DNA of 64,000 bases from Cyanophora paradoxa (GCA_004431415.1 QPMI01000692.1:62001-126000); one strand, 5' to 3'; counted from the first letter of the stretch, positions 53,891 to 63,901 are shown. The notes: a model not told the origin generated them from the letters alone. Translations and numbers: made by a program.

Positions 53891-54631
53891 CTACTCGCGG
53901 TCGGGGTATCGAGGGCCTGGCAGCCTCGCGCGCTTCCGCAGCTCGGCCTCGTCTGGCGACCAGCTCGTCGGATCATTGCTGTACTCCATCCACCTGCGAA
54001 TCTGACCCTCCCGCAGTATCTCTTGGCGCTGCTCCGCCGTGGGCGCCGGTGGGCCGTACGGTGGGCCGGCAGGCGTCAGTTTTCTATACTTGTATCTCTT
54101 GAACCGTTCTTCCATATTGTCTTGTTCTTCGTCCCATCCTTCAGGGATCAAATCCGATGGGGGACATAGGGTACCACCCATTCATCTTCCTTGTTTTTGG
54201 CGTGGTGAACGAAGCCTTGGAAGTAGTGCTTCAAAATATTGAGCGGGCGATTGATGATCTCCGTGCGAGTGCCCGCATTCAGGAAGAGATCCAGTATAAC
54301 TCTCTGAACGTCTTGGGGCAGGTAGGTCATGGGGCTCTTGCGCGAGCCGAACGCCCACCAGAGCTTGCGAAGTTCATCGCGAACCCTGCCCATGTCGTCC
54401 CTGTGTTCGATTTCGTACACCGGCGGCTCATACGTTCGGATGTCTACCCTGGACCGAGGCCTCTGCGTGCCACATCGCGCAAATACGTCGCAGCCATGCC
54501 CCGTCTCGCATTGTATTGGGGATCTCTTCTTTCACCCAGCCGATCAGCCCGTTTACCTGCTTAGTGTAATCTCGGATGTACCCCGATAGCGGTGGGAGGG
54601 TAGTCTGATTATCAGACATATGCATTCGCAC
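53891..54631 (-). pseudogene. Frameshifted paralogue of the preceding gene
   Basis: Three overlapping frames are needed to cover the family pattern. The first (from ATG 54631 or 54619) holds GYIRDYTKQVNGLIGWVKEE; the second (about 54450-54160) holds the LWWAFGSRK segment; the third (about 54180-53891) holds the EQDNMEERFKRYKYRKL segment and the W-M-E-Y...EAELRKR module. Two frame changes, near 54.45 and 54.17 kb, make the gene non-functional as read. Spacing to its paralogue is about 35 bases, as in a compact viral genome. Confidence 0.55.
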
Positions 54632-54669
54632 ACATCAAGAAATTCTAAACGCTACTGCGAGGCTAAGCT

Positions 54670-55334
54670 ATGCATACCGATACAGATTGCGAGACTTGCG
54701 AGAACTTACAACAGGGGAGCGCGGCGTGGCACGCGGCGCGCCGTGAAAAACTAACTGCATCTAATTTTGCGGCTGCGTGCGGTATAAACCCTGGAAATCC
54801 AGGGCCCGCCTGTGGGCGGAGCTAAGCGGGATAGCGGAGGAAAACAACTTTGACAACCCTGCCCTAACCTACGGGCATGACTATGAGCCCTTCGCGGTCT
54901 CTCTCTACAAAACGTTGAACAATAACGTGGACGTGCAACATACTGGATTGCACGAACATAAGGAACTGCCCTTCCTGGCGGGGAGCCCGGACGGGCTAAT
55001 CGGAAACGATCGCATACTCGAAATAAAATGTCCGTACAAACAAGAACTCTACGACAAGGTTCCTACCTATTACATGACGCAGCTGCAAGGACTTTTAGAC
55101 ATAACGGGCCGCGAGTGGGCCGAACTTTTTTGCTTCACGCCTCTGCGCGTGCGAACGTGGTACGTCAGACGGGACGAGAGGTACATTCAGCTCATGCGGC
55201 GGTGCTTACATCTATTTTGGTCGCACGTGAAGGCTGGAACTCCGCCCGAGCCCTACAGCGATCGAATGAAGTCAGAGAACCTCAGCGAGGAGCAGGCGGC
55301 GCTGCGCGAGTTTAAGTTGTACGCCCTCCTCTAG
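54670..55334 (+). pseudogene. YqaJ-type viral recombinase/exonuclease with a single-base frameshift
   Basis: The protein begins at ATG 54670 with LQQGSAAWHAARREKLTASN, the typical 'W-x-x-x-R...TASN' start of YqaJ/lambda-exonuclease-like nucleases. Near 54790 one base appears to be missing: the frame changes within the sequence encoding the 'G-I-N-P-W-K-S' motif. The rest keeps all catalytic positions: GHDYEP (Glu), GSPDGLI (Asp) and LEIKCPYK (Glu-x-Lys). It ends with LREFKLYALL at TAG 55332-55334. These enzymes resect double-stranded DNA for recombination and are common in large DNA viruses and phages. Either the gene is dead or the base is a sequence error. A hairpin begins at the last base of the stop codon. 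Confidence 0.75.
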
Positions 55335-55385
55335 TGTCTCGACCCTCTCAGATATTAATTTAAAGATCTGGGAGGGTCGGGACAC
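55334..55385 (+). terminator. Gene-end hairpin 1
   Basis: Arms GTGTCTCGACCC... and ...GGGTCGGGACAC pair over about 20 bp around an AT-rich loop. Two T/G positions pair as G-U only if the plus strand is transcribed. It starts at the last base of the YqaJ stop codon. Confidence 0.7.
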
Positions 55386-55422
55386 GTCTCTTGGTCAGAC
55401 TACTTATGTACGCCCTCCTCTA

Positions 55423-55474
55423 GTGTCTCGACCCTCTCAGATATTAATTTAAAGATCTGGGAGGGTCGGGACAC
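55423..55474 (+). terminator. Gene-end hairpin 2 (tandem duplicate of hairpin 1)
   Basis: Exact copy of hairpin 1, offset 89 bp. The duplicated segment also includes the last codons of the YqaJ gene (TACGCCCTCCTCTAG). Confidence 0.7.
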
Positions 55475-55514
55475 GTCTCTTGGTCAGACTACTTATGTAC
55501 GCCTCCCTCCTCTA

Positions 55515-55566
55515 GTGTCCGGACCTTTCCAATAATCTATAAAGAAAGTAGGGAGGGTCCGGACAC
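55515..55566 (+). terminator. Gene-end hairpin 3 (diverged)
   Basis: Arms GTGTCCGGACCTTTCC and GGGAGGGTCCGGACAC; the loop differs but the outer arms and the flanks (CTCTAG before, GTCTCTTGGTC after) are the same. Confidence 0.65.
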
Positions 55567-55631
55567 GTCTCTTGGTCGGACTCACCGTAGCTTGGTGTAG
55601 CTCAGGCCCAGGCGGGGAAGGCGAGTCTGCA

Positions 55632-55766
55632 ATGAATCAGACCCCACAGGATTTGGTTGAGCTGCTCTTTGCAGGGGGGCAGGAAGGCGGCCGCAGAGGG
55701 CTAGGGAGACTAGATCTAATTAGTAATCCCACACCGCGCATGTGCAAGCGACAGAGAACGAAGTGA
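55632..55766 (+). CDS. Possible 44-residue protein between hairpins
   Basis: Frame from ATG 55632 to TGA 55764-55766, starting MNQTPQDLVELLFAGG. It lies between gene-end hairpins, which makes a small gene plausible, but there is no other support. Confidence 0.25.
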   Translation: MNQTPQDLVELLFAGGQEGGRRGLGRLDLISNPTPRMCKRQRTK

Positions 55767-55860
55767 GTAAATGCAGATCGATGATACGGCAATCATGAGT
55801 TGTTCAGAAAAGGTCGGGACACATAGAGAGTGCATGCCCTCACTCTCGTCCGCCCTCGCA

Positions 55861-55912
55861 ATGTCCCGACCCTCCCAGATCTTTAAATTAATATCTCAAA
55901 AGGTCGAGACAT
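55861..55912 (-). terminator. Gene-end hairpin 4, minus polarity
   Basis: The same hairpin in reverse orientation (ATGTCTCGACC... on the minus strand). Its G-U pairs work in minus-strand RNA, and it lies 100 bases after the stop of the minus-strand helicase gene. Confidence 0.7.
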
Positions 55913-56012
55913 TCATTGATCATATGCATGACGTCACTTGAATTCGCACGTTCGTATTTACACACTGGCACGCGCATCCCGTTCGCGAAGTCCACACTGT
56001 GACATCCGACAA

Positions 56013-59000
56013 TCACACGCGCCTGTGAATGAGAGCATAGCAGTCGGAGAAAACGTTGTAAACCTCTGGGAAGCTTGGCGCCATGCCTGCCCTTGCCTGC
56101 TTAGCCTGGCGCTCTACTGCGTCGTCGAGCATGTCTTCCTCCCACGTGATGTAGCGTCGCTTTCGGCTGCCCATTTGCCCTCCGTCCGCGTCGGAGAAAG
56201 CGCGTCTCACTCCGAGGTACTTCTCCAGCAGGTACTTGATGACTTGCCAAGACTGCTGCGAGAGCCGCTTCTTCTCACCGTCCGCTGCATCGAAGCGGGG
56301 CGCGCGCTCGTCCAGACTCTGCAGAGCCGCGTACGCCTCCCGACCTCCGGCGACGCCAGGGCCGCGTAGGCTTCGTCCGACCACAGAGCACGCCCCGCGA
56401 GCTTTCCATACCCCGCCAGCCGAAGAGTTTCTTGAACAGCGCGACGACCTTCGATACCTTGAGGCGCTCAGCAGTAGGCACGATCTCGGCAACGTCCGCG
56501 CCATGCTTCAGCACCAGCGTGACCACGGCAGTGAGCGGGATGGAGTAGAACGAATCCACATCCAGGCGACGTCTCCTTCGGTCAGCTCGCTCGGATCCTT
56601 GGCCAGGAACGCGGCGATCGACGTGCGAGCAAGCGAAGCAACCTTCTCGATGTCCAGCTTAGCGAGAGACTCGCGGACTGCCTCCAGGCCAGCACCGTGC
56701 TCCACAGATCGACGGGCTCCAGCGCGCCCGCCTCCAGCACGCTCCTGATCTCGCGCAGCCGCTGCTCCTTCTCCTGCTTCGGTCCGCTCGGGTTTTGATC
56801 CTCCGTGACTTGCACGTTCATCAGCGCGCAGGTCGACATCAGCCGCAGGCGCGCTGCCACTGCGAGGCGCCGAGTGGGCATGCCGGCGCGGCGGCTCCCG
56901 CGGTGGCTAGCCTTCAGGTCCAGGTAGCGCTGCATGTCGTCCGAGCTCTCGTCGTCGTCGCTCTCACGCCAGTGCGCAGCGCCGCGCCGACCGCAACCGA
57001 GGGCGTCCGGTTCTTGCGCACGGCGACGAGCAGGTGCTCCCCGTCGGGCGTGCTGCGTTTGCGCAGCCTTCTGACTCGAAACAGCAGCTGCACGATGTCG
57101 TCCGCCTCCAGCTGCGCGGGCTCTGCCTGGAACACGCCGTAGACCTTGTCAAAGTGCGCGTCCGAAAAGTCCACGCCTGCCCGAGCGCGGAAGTTGCGAT
57201 GAGCACGTCGCAGGCCTTGTACGCGCCCTCCTCAGACACATCGATCGACACGATGCGCACTGGGCCGTCGTTCGTGAAGCGCACGCTCTTCTCCTTGGCC
57301 TGCCCAACGATGAGCCCGATCGTGAACGGTGCGCCGCTGCCGTCCTCGGGCCCTGCCTCGAGCTGAGTCACGTACTGAGCGCCGCCAGGCTGAGCTGCTC
57401 CAGCGCCTGCTTCGCAATCTTCTCCTGCATCTCGATCGCCTTGGCCGGCGTCTCTGCAATGATCATCGCCCGGCAGCGCCCGGTCTGCACAGCGCCATGA
57501 TGTCCGCCTCGACGTGCGCCGGGCTGTCTGACACGCGCATCTTCCAGTCGCAGGTGCGATGCGAGTTGTACAGGAGCCCCAGGCGCGCCCCGACCTCCTG
57601 CGCCGACTCTGCCAGGTACGCGAGATCGACCGACCGAACGAAGCCGTCCATCGCCACGATGCGCGATGCCTTCATCACGCCGCGCCATAGGCCCACGCAG
57701 CGCGCGTTTCGAGGCACTGACCGCATACCTAGGTGCAGGCCGGTGGGCTCGAGGGTGCCGCTCGAGGTGAGGTGCTTCGTGAGGGAGGAGAGCTCGTCCA
57801 GCACGACCAGTAGCGGCGCCGTCGACCAGCCCTCCCAGTCCTCGAGCACCTTGTGCAGCGAGTCCATGTGATGACGACGCACCTGCACTCCTCATGGCGG
57901 AAGCCCACTTGCCATGCGATCCCTTTGAGCTCTCCGGTGGCTTCTTGATGTCCATGTAAAGCACGGCGTCCTTTGACAACTCCGCAGCATCAATGCGACG
58001 CTTGAGGTCGCGGGAGAAGGCCCGGCGGCAAGTCACGAGGATCACTCGCCAGCCGCCTGCAAGGGCCGGGTCCAGGTACGCATCGATCAGCGCCTGCGTC
58101 TTCCCGTGTTGAGTCCGAGCAGATGACGTCGACCTGCGGCTGAGCGGATCTCGGGTTCTGCTCCAGCGCCCCGAATGCGGAGGTAAGGATCTTGCACGAG
58201 AGGTGGCGTTCATCCACTGCATTGACGCAAGCCTCCAGGCCCGTCGACTCGAGCGCGATCAGGAGGGAGGGGAGGGCAATGTCGAAGGCGACAGGCTGCG
58301 AGGGATCGGTCACATAGCGGGTCTGTGCCACGCTGCCCGACTCCCTCCGGTCCCTCCCCTCGAGCTCGACTTCAATACCGTGCGCCTGGATGGAGATTCG
58401 AGCCGCCGGCGCCCCCGGCTGACTCCCGCCCAGGACGAGGGTGATGGACCCGTCGGGCTCGACTCCAAGGTGCTGAACGCGGCGGGCGTCGTGCAGGCCA
58501 AGGTCCGCGCGCAGCTCTGCCCCGCCTTCCAGATCTCGTCCTCACCGCCTTGTTCTTGCGCAGGCGGTCCAGGAGCCGCTCCAAGGCCGGCAGGCTTGGG
58601 CTCGAATCCAGGAGAGCGCCCGGCTCCGGGATGGGCTTAGCGCGGGGCGCCGAGCTTCTGGATGGAGTGGGGAGGAGCTCCGCTCGCGGCCCGGGCGCCG
58701 GCCCCGCAGAACGTAGCCCCCGTGCATCCACACCGAGCTCCAGGCCGCTCGAGCTCCCAAAGAACCATGCATGAGATCGCAAGCCTCCGGGCTCTGTAGG
58801 ACGTAGGCAGCCTTGAATCCATTATCCAAGGGGCGAGAGAAAGTGAAGCCTCCGAACTTGGTTGCAAAGGCGCAGGCTGCCGCGGTGCTCGTCTCATCCT
58901 CGGCACCCGAGAAGTGGCTGGGGGTGATGCAGGGCGGGTGGAAGACGCAGAAAGCCGTCCCCAGGGTCGGGCTGCAGGCCTTCTGGACTTCGACGAGAGG

Positions 59001-59113
59001 GAATCGAACGAAAAAGCTGCACTCCTGCTCGCTCAGATCTATCTGCTGTACCCCGGGCCGGGCATACGGGCCAGGAAGGCGTCGACGTCGAGAGACACGC
59101 GTCCGGTTGCCAT
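56013..59113 (-). pseudogene. UL9-like origin-binding helicase (superfamily 2), heavily frameshifted
   Basis: An ancestral protein of about 1000 residues starts at ATG 59113 (MATGRVS). The first part has an unrecognised domain with FVRFPLVEVQKAC and FGGFTFSRP. The helicase part has HGKTQALIDAYL (Walker A region, first Gly not visible in frame), VILVTCRRAFSRDLKRRI (motif Ia), LLVVLDELSSL (DE box), YNSHRTCDWKM, and ATSALGAGVDFSDAHFD. This last 'T-S-x-x-G-A-G-x-x-F...H-F-D' element is characteristic of herpesvirus UL9-type origin-binding proteins and relatives in giant viruses. The C-terminal part is helical and ends at TGA 56013-56015. The frame must change at least eight times, every 150-400 bases. 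The changes inspected are single-base. Either the gene is decayed or this stretch has many sequence errors. Confidence 0.6.
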
Positions 59114-59202
59114 GGTCGTCTCTCTATAGCTAGGCTTGGAAAATTCTAGATCTACTAGGCTAGTCAACGTCTGTTGGCTAGCTATAGTCGACGTCTGGAC
59201 TG

Positions 59203-59254
59203 CTGTCTCGACCTTCTGAGATATTAATTTAAAGATCTGGGAGGGTCGGGACAG
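59203..59254 (+). terminator. Gene-end-type hairpin 5
   Basis: CTGTCTCGACCTTC... pairs with ...GGGTCGGGACAG, with the same AT-rich loop and plus-strand G-U polarity. It lies upstream of the minus-strand helicase start, with no plus-strand gene ending nearby. Confidence 0.6.
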
Positions 59255-59288
59255 GCTCTGGTCCGTCTGGATCCGGACTGCTCAGCGG

Positions 59289-59340
59289 CTGTCTCGACCT
59301 TCTGAGATATTAATTTAAAGATCTGGGAGGGTCGGGACAG
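59289..59340 (+). terminator. Gene-end-type hairpin 6 (tandem duplicate of hairpin 5)
   Basis: Same sequence as hairpin 5, 86 bp further on. Confidence 0.6.
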
Positions 59341-60400
59341 GCTTTGGTCCGACCTTAAGCGCTCAACTAGACCCGGTTGACACCGTCTTGATCTCTCCTT
59401 CTTGGCGCAGCGGACGATGTGACGCGCAGACCGTCGGCCCGGCGGACGGGGAGGCGCGCGCGTAGAACTTCGGAAGCGCTAGCCCTTGCTTGACCGAAGC
59501 TTAGAAAGTTTTGAGCGCACGTGAATGCGACACGTGTAGAGAGAAGGCAGAGCGCGCCGGAGCTAGCTTGCGCGGCCGAGCGCTCGACCGCCTTTGCTCC
59601 TAAGCTCAGAAAGTTTTGGGCTCACGCGGTTGCTCCACGTGTTTCGACTCAAAACACAGTACCCCAACCCGAAAAAAAGCGCCCGGGCAGCGCATCTCGC
59701 AGCGCCCGGGCCCAGCGCTCCTTGCAGCACTTGCCAGAGGCACTAGCTTGCATTCCGCTCAGCCCGGAGAGCCGCCGCCTCGCTCCTTTCGATTCGGAGG
59801 TGCGCCTCACTTCGCAACCTCTTTCTCCGCACCACGGCTAGCTCCGGACCTCAGATTTTGGGCGCTGGAAAGCTCTCTCGACGCCGCACTCACGCCGCCA
59901 CGCGCAGGGTCGCTCGCGCCGGCCGCGGACCTTCGAAAGCTCGATGGCGCCCGAGCCGGAGCACTCCGCCGCATCCCGCAGGTGCCAGCTCGCTCTCTTG
60001 CCGCTCTATCCCTTGCATTTAGCACCTAGAACATGCCCGCAACCTCGCGCTCGATTCGCCCGCGTCCGCTGACATTTGGTCTCTGAGCAGGTGCCGAGAT
60101 TGGCCGCCGCGCCTTCCGCAACTCGAGCCGACGTTCGCGGCGACTTGCGCACGCTTCTAGATCTCGTTCTCAAGCCCGCGCATCGATTCGGCGGCTCCGG
60201 CTCGCCTCCCCGCGCCTCCAGCCCCGCGCCCCACACCCGTTCTTGTCCTAGCTAAGCCCTCCCTTGTCCGCGGCCAGTCGCGGGCTACGCGCATCGCGGA
60301 TAGCATCAGTGGAGCTACGTTTCAGCGCTGGACGCAGGCCCGCCGCCAATCCCTCCCACCTCCCGCTCGCAGCACGCTCACTGGGCCGCAGGCAGCTTCG
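59341..60400. other. Coding-like but unassigned
   Basis: Plus-strand sequence with long open frames of low complexity (Arg/Ala/Pro/Ser). Possibly the 5' part of the next gene; I cannot support a specific call. Confidence 0.3.
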
Positions 60401-61576
60401 CGGGGAGCCGCTGGATTCGAAGCCGCGCACCTTCCCCGCCCGTCCCGACGTCGTACGCGCTAACGTCGCCCGCGCCGCAGGTGGCCGCCAGGCCTCCTGC
60501 ATCCAGGCCTTCGAGCCGGCGTGGCTGCGGGCGCAGCGCCTCGGCTTCTGGCAGGAGACGGCCTCCTGTCCCTCACCCGCTTCATCATCGCCCACTGCGC
60601 CGTCGACCCACCACCTACGTCGCCGCCCGAACACGGAGGGCTACATGACGAGCGTCGCGGGCATCGTCGAGTACATCGCGCGCACGGAGGGCCCCGACAC
60701 CTCGCCGCCGTCGGCGCCGACATCGAGAACGGCCGGCTGGACGAGACCCTCGCCGGCTTCGGCTCCTGGTGCCGCCCTACTCCTACAAGCTCGGCGGCGT
60801 CTGGCAGACCTACATCCGCGGCATCGTCCCCAAGGCCCGCTCTCCCTCGGCGAGAGCCAGCCGGCGCTGGAGGCGATCGCGATCCCCGTCGCCCAGTTCA
60901 AGGACCCGGTGGCCGACGTCGGGCCTTCCTCGTCAAGCCCCACACAAGGGCAAGGGCAAGCGCACCCGCAACTCGGCGCCGGCCTTCCTCCCGCCCAGCC
61001 CCCGCCACTGCCCCCAGCAGCGCCCCGGCCAGCAGCGCATCGACGAGATGCTGCCGCGCCAGGTCCGGCCCGCGTACCCCCGCTTTCCTCCCGTACCCCC
61101 CTCCCCCGCCCCCTCCTGATCCAAGGGCAGGGTACCTCCGCCTCCCCGCGAGCGCCGACGGCCCAGCCCCCTCCCGGCCCGGCGCCGTCCTCACCGCGAT
61201 CCAGGGCTTCGGGGCCCAGCAGGAGGCCGAGCGGCGGGCGCTGGCGGCGCGCCAGGCGCGCGAGGCGGAGGAGCGGCGCCAGGCCCTCTGGCCCAGCGCC
61301 TGCAGGCCACCATCGCCTTCCGCGCCGAGCTGGACTCCGGCTTCCGCGCCGGCCAGATCGCCGGGGCGGAGGCTCGGAGCGCTGGCGGGCGTTCGAGGCG
61401 GAGTCGGCGGGGCTGGCGAAGGGCCTCGGCTACAGCTACCGGCGCGTGCCCGTGCTCAAGGACTACGCGTCGGCCGCGGCGCGGAGGCCTCGCGGGCGGA
61501 GATCGACGCGGCGGAGGAGCAGGCGGCGCGCGAGGAGGCCGAGGACAACGCGCGCTTCCGGCACCTGCACCACTGA
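60400..61576 (+). pseudogene. Unknown viral-type protein with a C-terminal coiled coil, frameshifted
   Basis: Good coding sequence jumps between frames: AFEPAWLRAQRLGFWQETA, SLTRFIIAHC, EGYMTSVAGIVEYIARTEG, VGADIENGRLDETLAGFGSW, YSYKLGGVWQTYIRG, ALEAIAIPVAQFKDPVADV, then a basic Pro-rich stretch, and finally a charged coiled coil (AEEQAAREEAEDNARFRH) ending at TGA 61574-61576. At least five frame changes are needed. I recognise no family; the size, lack of introns and position between viral genes suggest a virion protein. The start is not determined. Confidence 0.4.
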
Positions 61577-61624
61577 GGCCCCGAGGCGGTATTTTTCTCA
61601 ACCCTCCCTCAATTCGGTCCCGCG

Positions 61625-61809
61625 ATGGCCTTCGAAGCTTATCCTGCCCACTACTCGCTAGAGCGCTGGCCGCGACCTCACCTGGCTCCTCGGCGGCACC
61701 CCACGGCCTCGGCGGTCATAGGCGTGGGCTTCGGCTACGCCGCCAAGTCCCTCTACGCCCCGGCGGCGCCTCGCAGGCGGCGGCCGGCATGCGCCCCGCC
61801 GGGCGCTAA
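61625..61809 (+). pseudogene. Small membrane protein, frameshifted
   Basis: ATG 61625 (MAFEAYPAHYSLERWPR), a hydrophobic helix SAVIGVGFGYAAKSLYAP, and an end ...AAAGMRPAGR at TAA 61807-61809. At least two frame changes are needed to join them. One predicted membrane segment. Confidence 0.4.
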
Positions 61810-61903
61810 CTTTTCAAAGTTCATTCTCCCCTCCCCTTTTCCGAGTTCCGAGTCCGTTGGCGTTCCCTTTTAAATTTTCTTCATTCTCGTTACACGTTCG
61901 AAG

Positions 61904-62380
61904 ATGTCGAGCGCGGTAGAGAAGCTGCTGTGCACCGTGTTCAAATCGGATTCGCGATGCAGCAAGATCGGCGAGGCGGCGAGGGCTAAGGGCGGGGCGG
62001 CGGCGGAGGGGCCCAGGGTGAAGGCGGCGGATCCCGCGCCGCCGTCGCTGAAAACGATCAAGGGGGCGGGCAAGGGCAGGAGCGTGGGGGCGCTGCCCTC
62101 GTGGCGATCGCGCCGGGCAGAGGGAGGCGGCGCACGCGGCGACGGCGGCGCTGGCCGCGCGGCGGCAGGCGGAGGCCTACCCGTGCCTGGGCCGGGGGCT
62201 GCACCCGCCGGCCGGCCGCCCTACGCCGTGAGCGCCTACTTCGACGAGGCCAACCGGCTGAGCTGCCAGGAGCTGTGCGACAACCGCATGCGGCGCGCCG
62301 TGGACGGGCACCTGCCGCTGCTGGTGGCGCTGGGCGGCTCGCTCCTGATGGTCTGGTACCTGCGCGGCCTGGTCATTTAG
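61904..62380 (+). CDS. Protein with a C-terminal membrane anchor
   Basis: 158 residues as read. The N-terminus is MSSAVEKLLCTVFKSDSRC, then a Gly/Ala/Lys-rich stretch, then a conserved-looking part (YFDEANRLSCQELCDNRMRRA), and a final hydrophobic helix LPLLVALGGSLLMVWYLRG. Between about 62.10 and 62.21 kb another frame gives a more ordinary sequence (AATAALAARRQAEAYPCLG), so two compensating frame changes are possible. Tail-anchored small membrane proteins of this type are frequent in PLV and giant-virus virions. An AT-rich patch upstream (61870-61903) may hold the promoter. Confidence 0.45.
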   Translation: MSSAVEKLLCTVFKSDSRCSKIGEAARAKGGAAAEGPRVKAADPAPPSLKTIKGAGKGRSVGALPSWRSRRAEGGGARGDGGAGRAAAGGGLPVPGPGAAPAGRPPYAVSAYFDEANRLSCQELCDNRMRRAVDGHLPLLVALGGSLLMVWYLRGLVI

Positions 62381-62406
62381 ATAGTTTTTCGAAGTCTAGG
62401 TCAAAG

Positions 62407-62625
62407 ATGGGCTGGGTGGACGCCGTGCTGACCAAGGTCTTCGGACCGAAGAGCGCGCAGCCGCCGCCGAGCTTCAACCTGGCCGCGGCGATCAGCACGA
62501 CGATCGAGCGCAAGAACAACGAGCTCATCCTAAAGAACGACGGCAAGCTTCCCTGGGCCGACGTGGCCGCGGGCGCACTCGGCAGCACGCTGACGGGAAT
62601 CGATCGGACGGGCGCCGCGGCGTGA
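62407..62625 (+). CDS. Small unknown protein
   Basis: 72 residues, intact, MGWVDAVLTKVFGPKSAQ... with a helical centre (AAAISTTIERKNNELILKN). It follows the previous stop by 26 bases and overlaps the next frame. Preceded by an AT-rich patch TAGTTTTTCGAAG. No family recognised. Confidence 0.4.
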   Translation: MGWVDAVLTKVFGPKSAQPPPSFNLAAAISTTIERKNNELILKNDGKLPWADVAAGALGSTLTGIDRTGAAA

Positions 62626-62807
62626 AGGTCGGGCAGGCGGTTGCGGCCGTGCCGGAGCTTGCGATGAAGGGCTGGCACTACGCCAAGATCGCCGCCGGCG
62701 TCGCCGCCGTGCTCCTTGCGATCTGGCTCGCGTGGCAGCTGCGCGGCGCCTACCAGGGCGCGCGCCTGCAGAGCGCCCAGCTCGACTATTTTCTAAAGGC
62801 TAGGTAA
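62622..62807 (+). CDS. Small single-pass membrane protein
   Basis: 61 residues with the membrane helix IAAGVAAVLLAIWLAWQL. The frame opens with GTG overlapping the previous TGA; a GTG start would be odd in a eukaryotic virus, so the true start may be ATG 62664 (MKGWHYAKIAAG), or the two frames may once have been one protein. Confidence 0.4.
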   Translation: MKVGQAVAAVPELAMKGWHYAKIAAGVAAVLLAIWLAWQLRGAYQGARLQSAQLDYFLKAR

Positions 62808-62819
62808 AGCGAGCGAACC

Positions 62820-63193
62820 ATGCGCGGCGGCTCTTCCCCCCGTGTTTCCTTCGCTGAGAACCCGGTGGCGAACGCAGTCGCCCCTACCCCCCTGGAGCCC
62901 GGAGTGAAGCTGGAGCGTGCGAACGCAGTCTCCACCAAGAAGGCCAAGCGCGCGCTGGCGCTGGAGGTCCCGGTCGCGGAGGATACGGAGAAGGTTGCAT
63001 TCAACAAGCGCAAGACGTACAAGGCGATACGCGAGGGACAGCTGCTGCCACGGACTCGGTTCCCGGGCTGCCGGGCACCACGGCCGGCGAGCTCCTAGTG
63101 CGCAACCTGCGCCTGCAGTACGTCTCCCGCCTCCGCCGCTCCAAGGCCAAGAAGGCGCGCCTGGACTCGGGCGATAGCAGCTCTAGCTCGTAG
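62820..63193 (+). pseudogene. Basic unknown protein with a late frameshift
   Basis: ATG 62820 (MRGGSSPRVSFAENPVAN) leads through KKAKRALALEVPVAEDTEKV to IREGQLL near 63.05 kb, after which a different frame continues well (LVRNLRLQYVSRLRRSKAKK) to a Ser-rich end and TAG 63191-63193. One frame change. Possibly a nucleic-acid-binding or nuclear-targeted protein, judging only by charge. Confidence 0.4.
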
Positions 63194-63309
63194 GGCTCTG
63201 TACTGTTGTATTCAATGCCTTTACCAGTTCCTGTTCCTATCCAGAGCACGACTCGGGTGAAGGGCACGGTCATAGCGAACATGAACTCGGCGAACTTTGC
63301 AAAGTTCAT
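63001..63309 (-). CDS. Possible small membrane protein; 3' end uncertain
   Basis: ATG 63309 overlaps the stop of the gene before it (TGATG). The first 35 residues (MNFAKFAEFMFAMTVPFTRV, then VLWIG) form one hydrophobic helix. The frame as read runs to 63001 on the opposite strand of another gene, so the original gene probably ended near 63.2 kb and the rest is a frameshift product. Confidence 0.35.
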   Translation of the reverse strand: MNFAKFAEFMFAMTVPFTRVVLWIGTGTGKGIEYNSTEPYELELLSPESRRAFLALERRRRETYCRRRLRTRSSPAVVPGSPGTESVAAAVPRVSPCTSCAC

Positions 63310-63505
63310 CAGGGTTCCCAGGCGGGGATCCTCCAGTAGATCGCCTCGCGCAGCGCCTCGTAGACGCGCATGAGGGAGCGCTCGTTCTCCGTCGCGAAGG
63401 CGTCGCCGGGCTCGTCGGGGTCGGGATCCGTGAGCTCGGAGTACTCGTCCGAGCTGCCCGCGCTCTCGGCACTGCGGCGGGGTCGGGCGAGGGTCGGGCA
63501 TTCTT
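63308..63505 (-). pseudogene. Acidic unknown protein, probably frameshifted near its start
   Basis: The coding-like part (SDEYSELTDPDPDEPGD, then RSLMRVYEALREAIYWRIPA) ends at TGA 63308-63310, directly overlapping the next ATG. The nearest ATG (63505) is in another frame, so a frame change after it is needed. No family recognised. Confidence 0.35.
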
Positions 63506-63549
63506 TGCTGGTAGAAGGGTTAGAAGAGGGACCAGAAAATCACTAGCAA

Positions 63550-63890
63550 TCACGGGCGCCGGAACTCCATCGAGTCGCCGCGCCAGTACTTGTTGCCGGA
63601 GGCGAGCAGCTTCATCGGCTCGCCCGTCGAATCGTGCTTCCAGGCCTCGCCGTCCCAGAGGGCCGTGCCGCCGTCCTCTAGCTTGAGGCGGTGGCCCGGC
63701 TCGAGCCGGTTGCCGTCGAGCATGCGGCCGGCCATGAGCGCCAGGTCCCACTCGGTGAGGTTGCGCTGCTCTGCGGGGGTGAGGCCGCGCTCGACGCGCT
63801 CGGGCTGGCGCGCCTCGCGCTCATGCGGCTGAGGCCCACCAGGAAGAAGATGGGCAGCGCAAAGGCCATGAGATCTAGCAGGGCCTCCAT
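63550..63890 (-). pseudogene. Membrane-anchored protein, one frameshift
   Basis: ATG 63890 gives MEALLDLMAFALPIFFLVGL, an N-terminal membrane helix. The frame changes near 63.81 kb, then continues well: LTEWDLALMAGRMLDGNRLE and WDGEAWKHDSTGEPMKLL, ending FRRP at TGA 63550-63552. The soluble part is not a family I know. Confidence 0.45.
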
Positions 63891-63901
63891 TGAGGAGGGA
63901 C

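Noticed and set aside
62622-62663. GTG start for the small membrane protein
   Set aside because: Non-ATG starts are not expected here; an internal ATG at 62664 or a fused ancestor is more likely.
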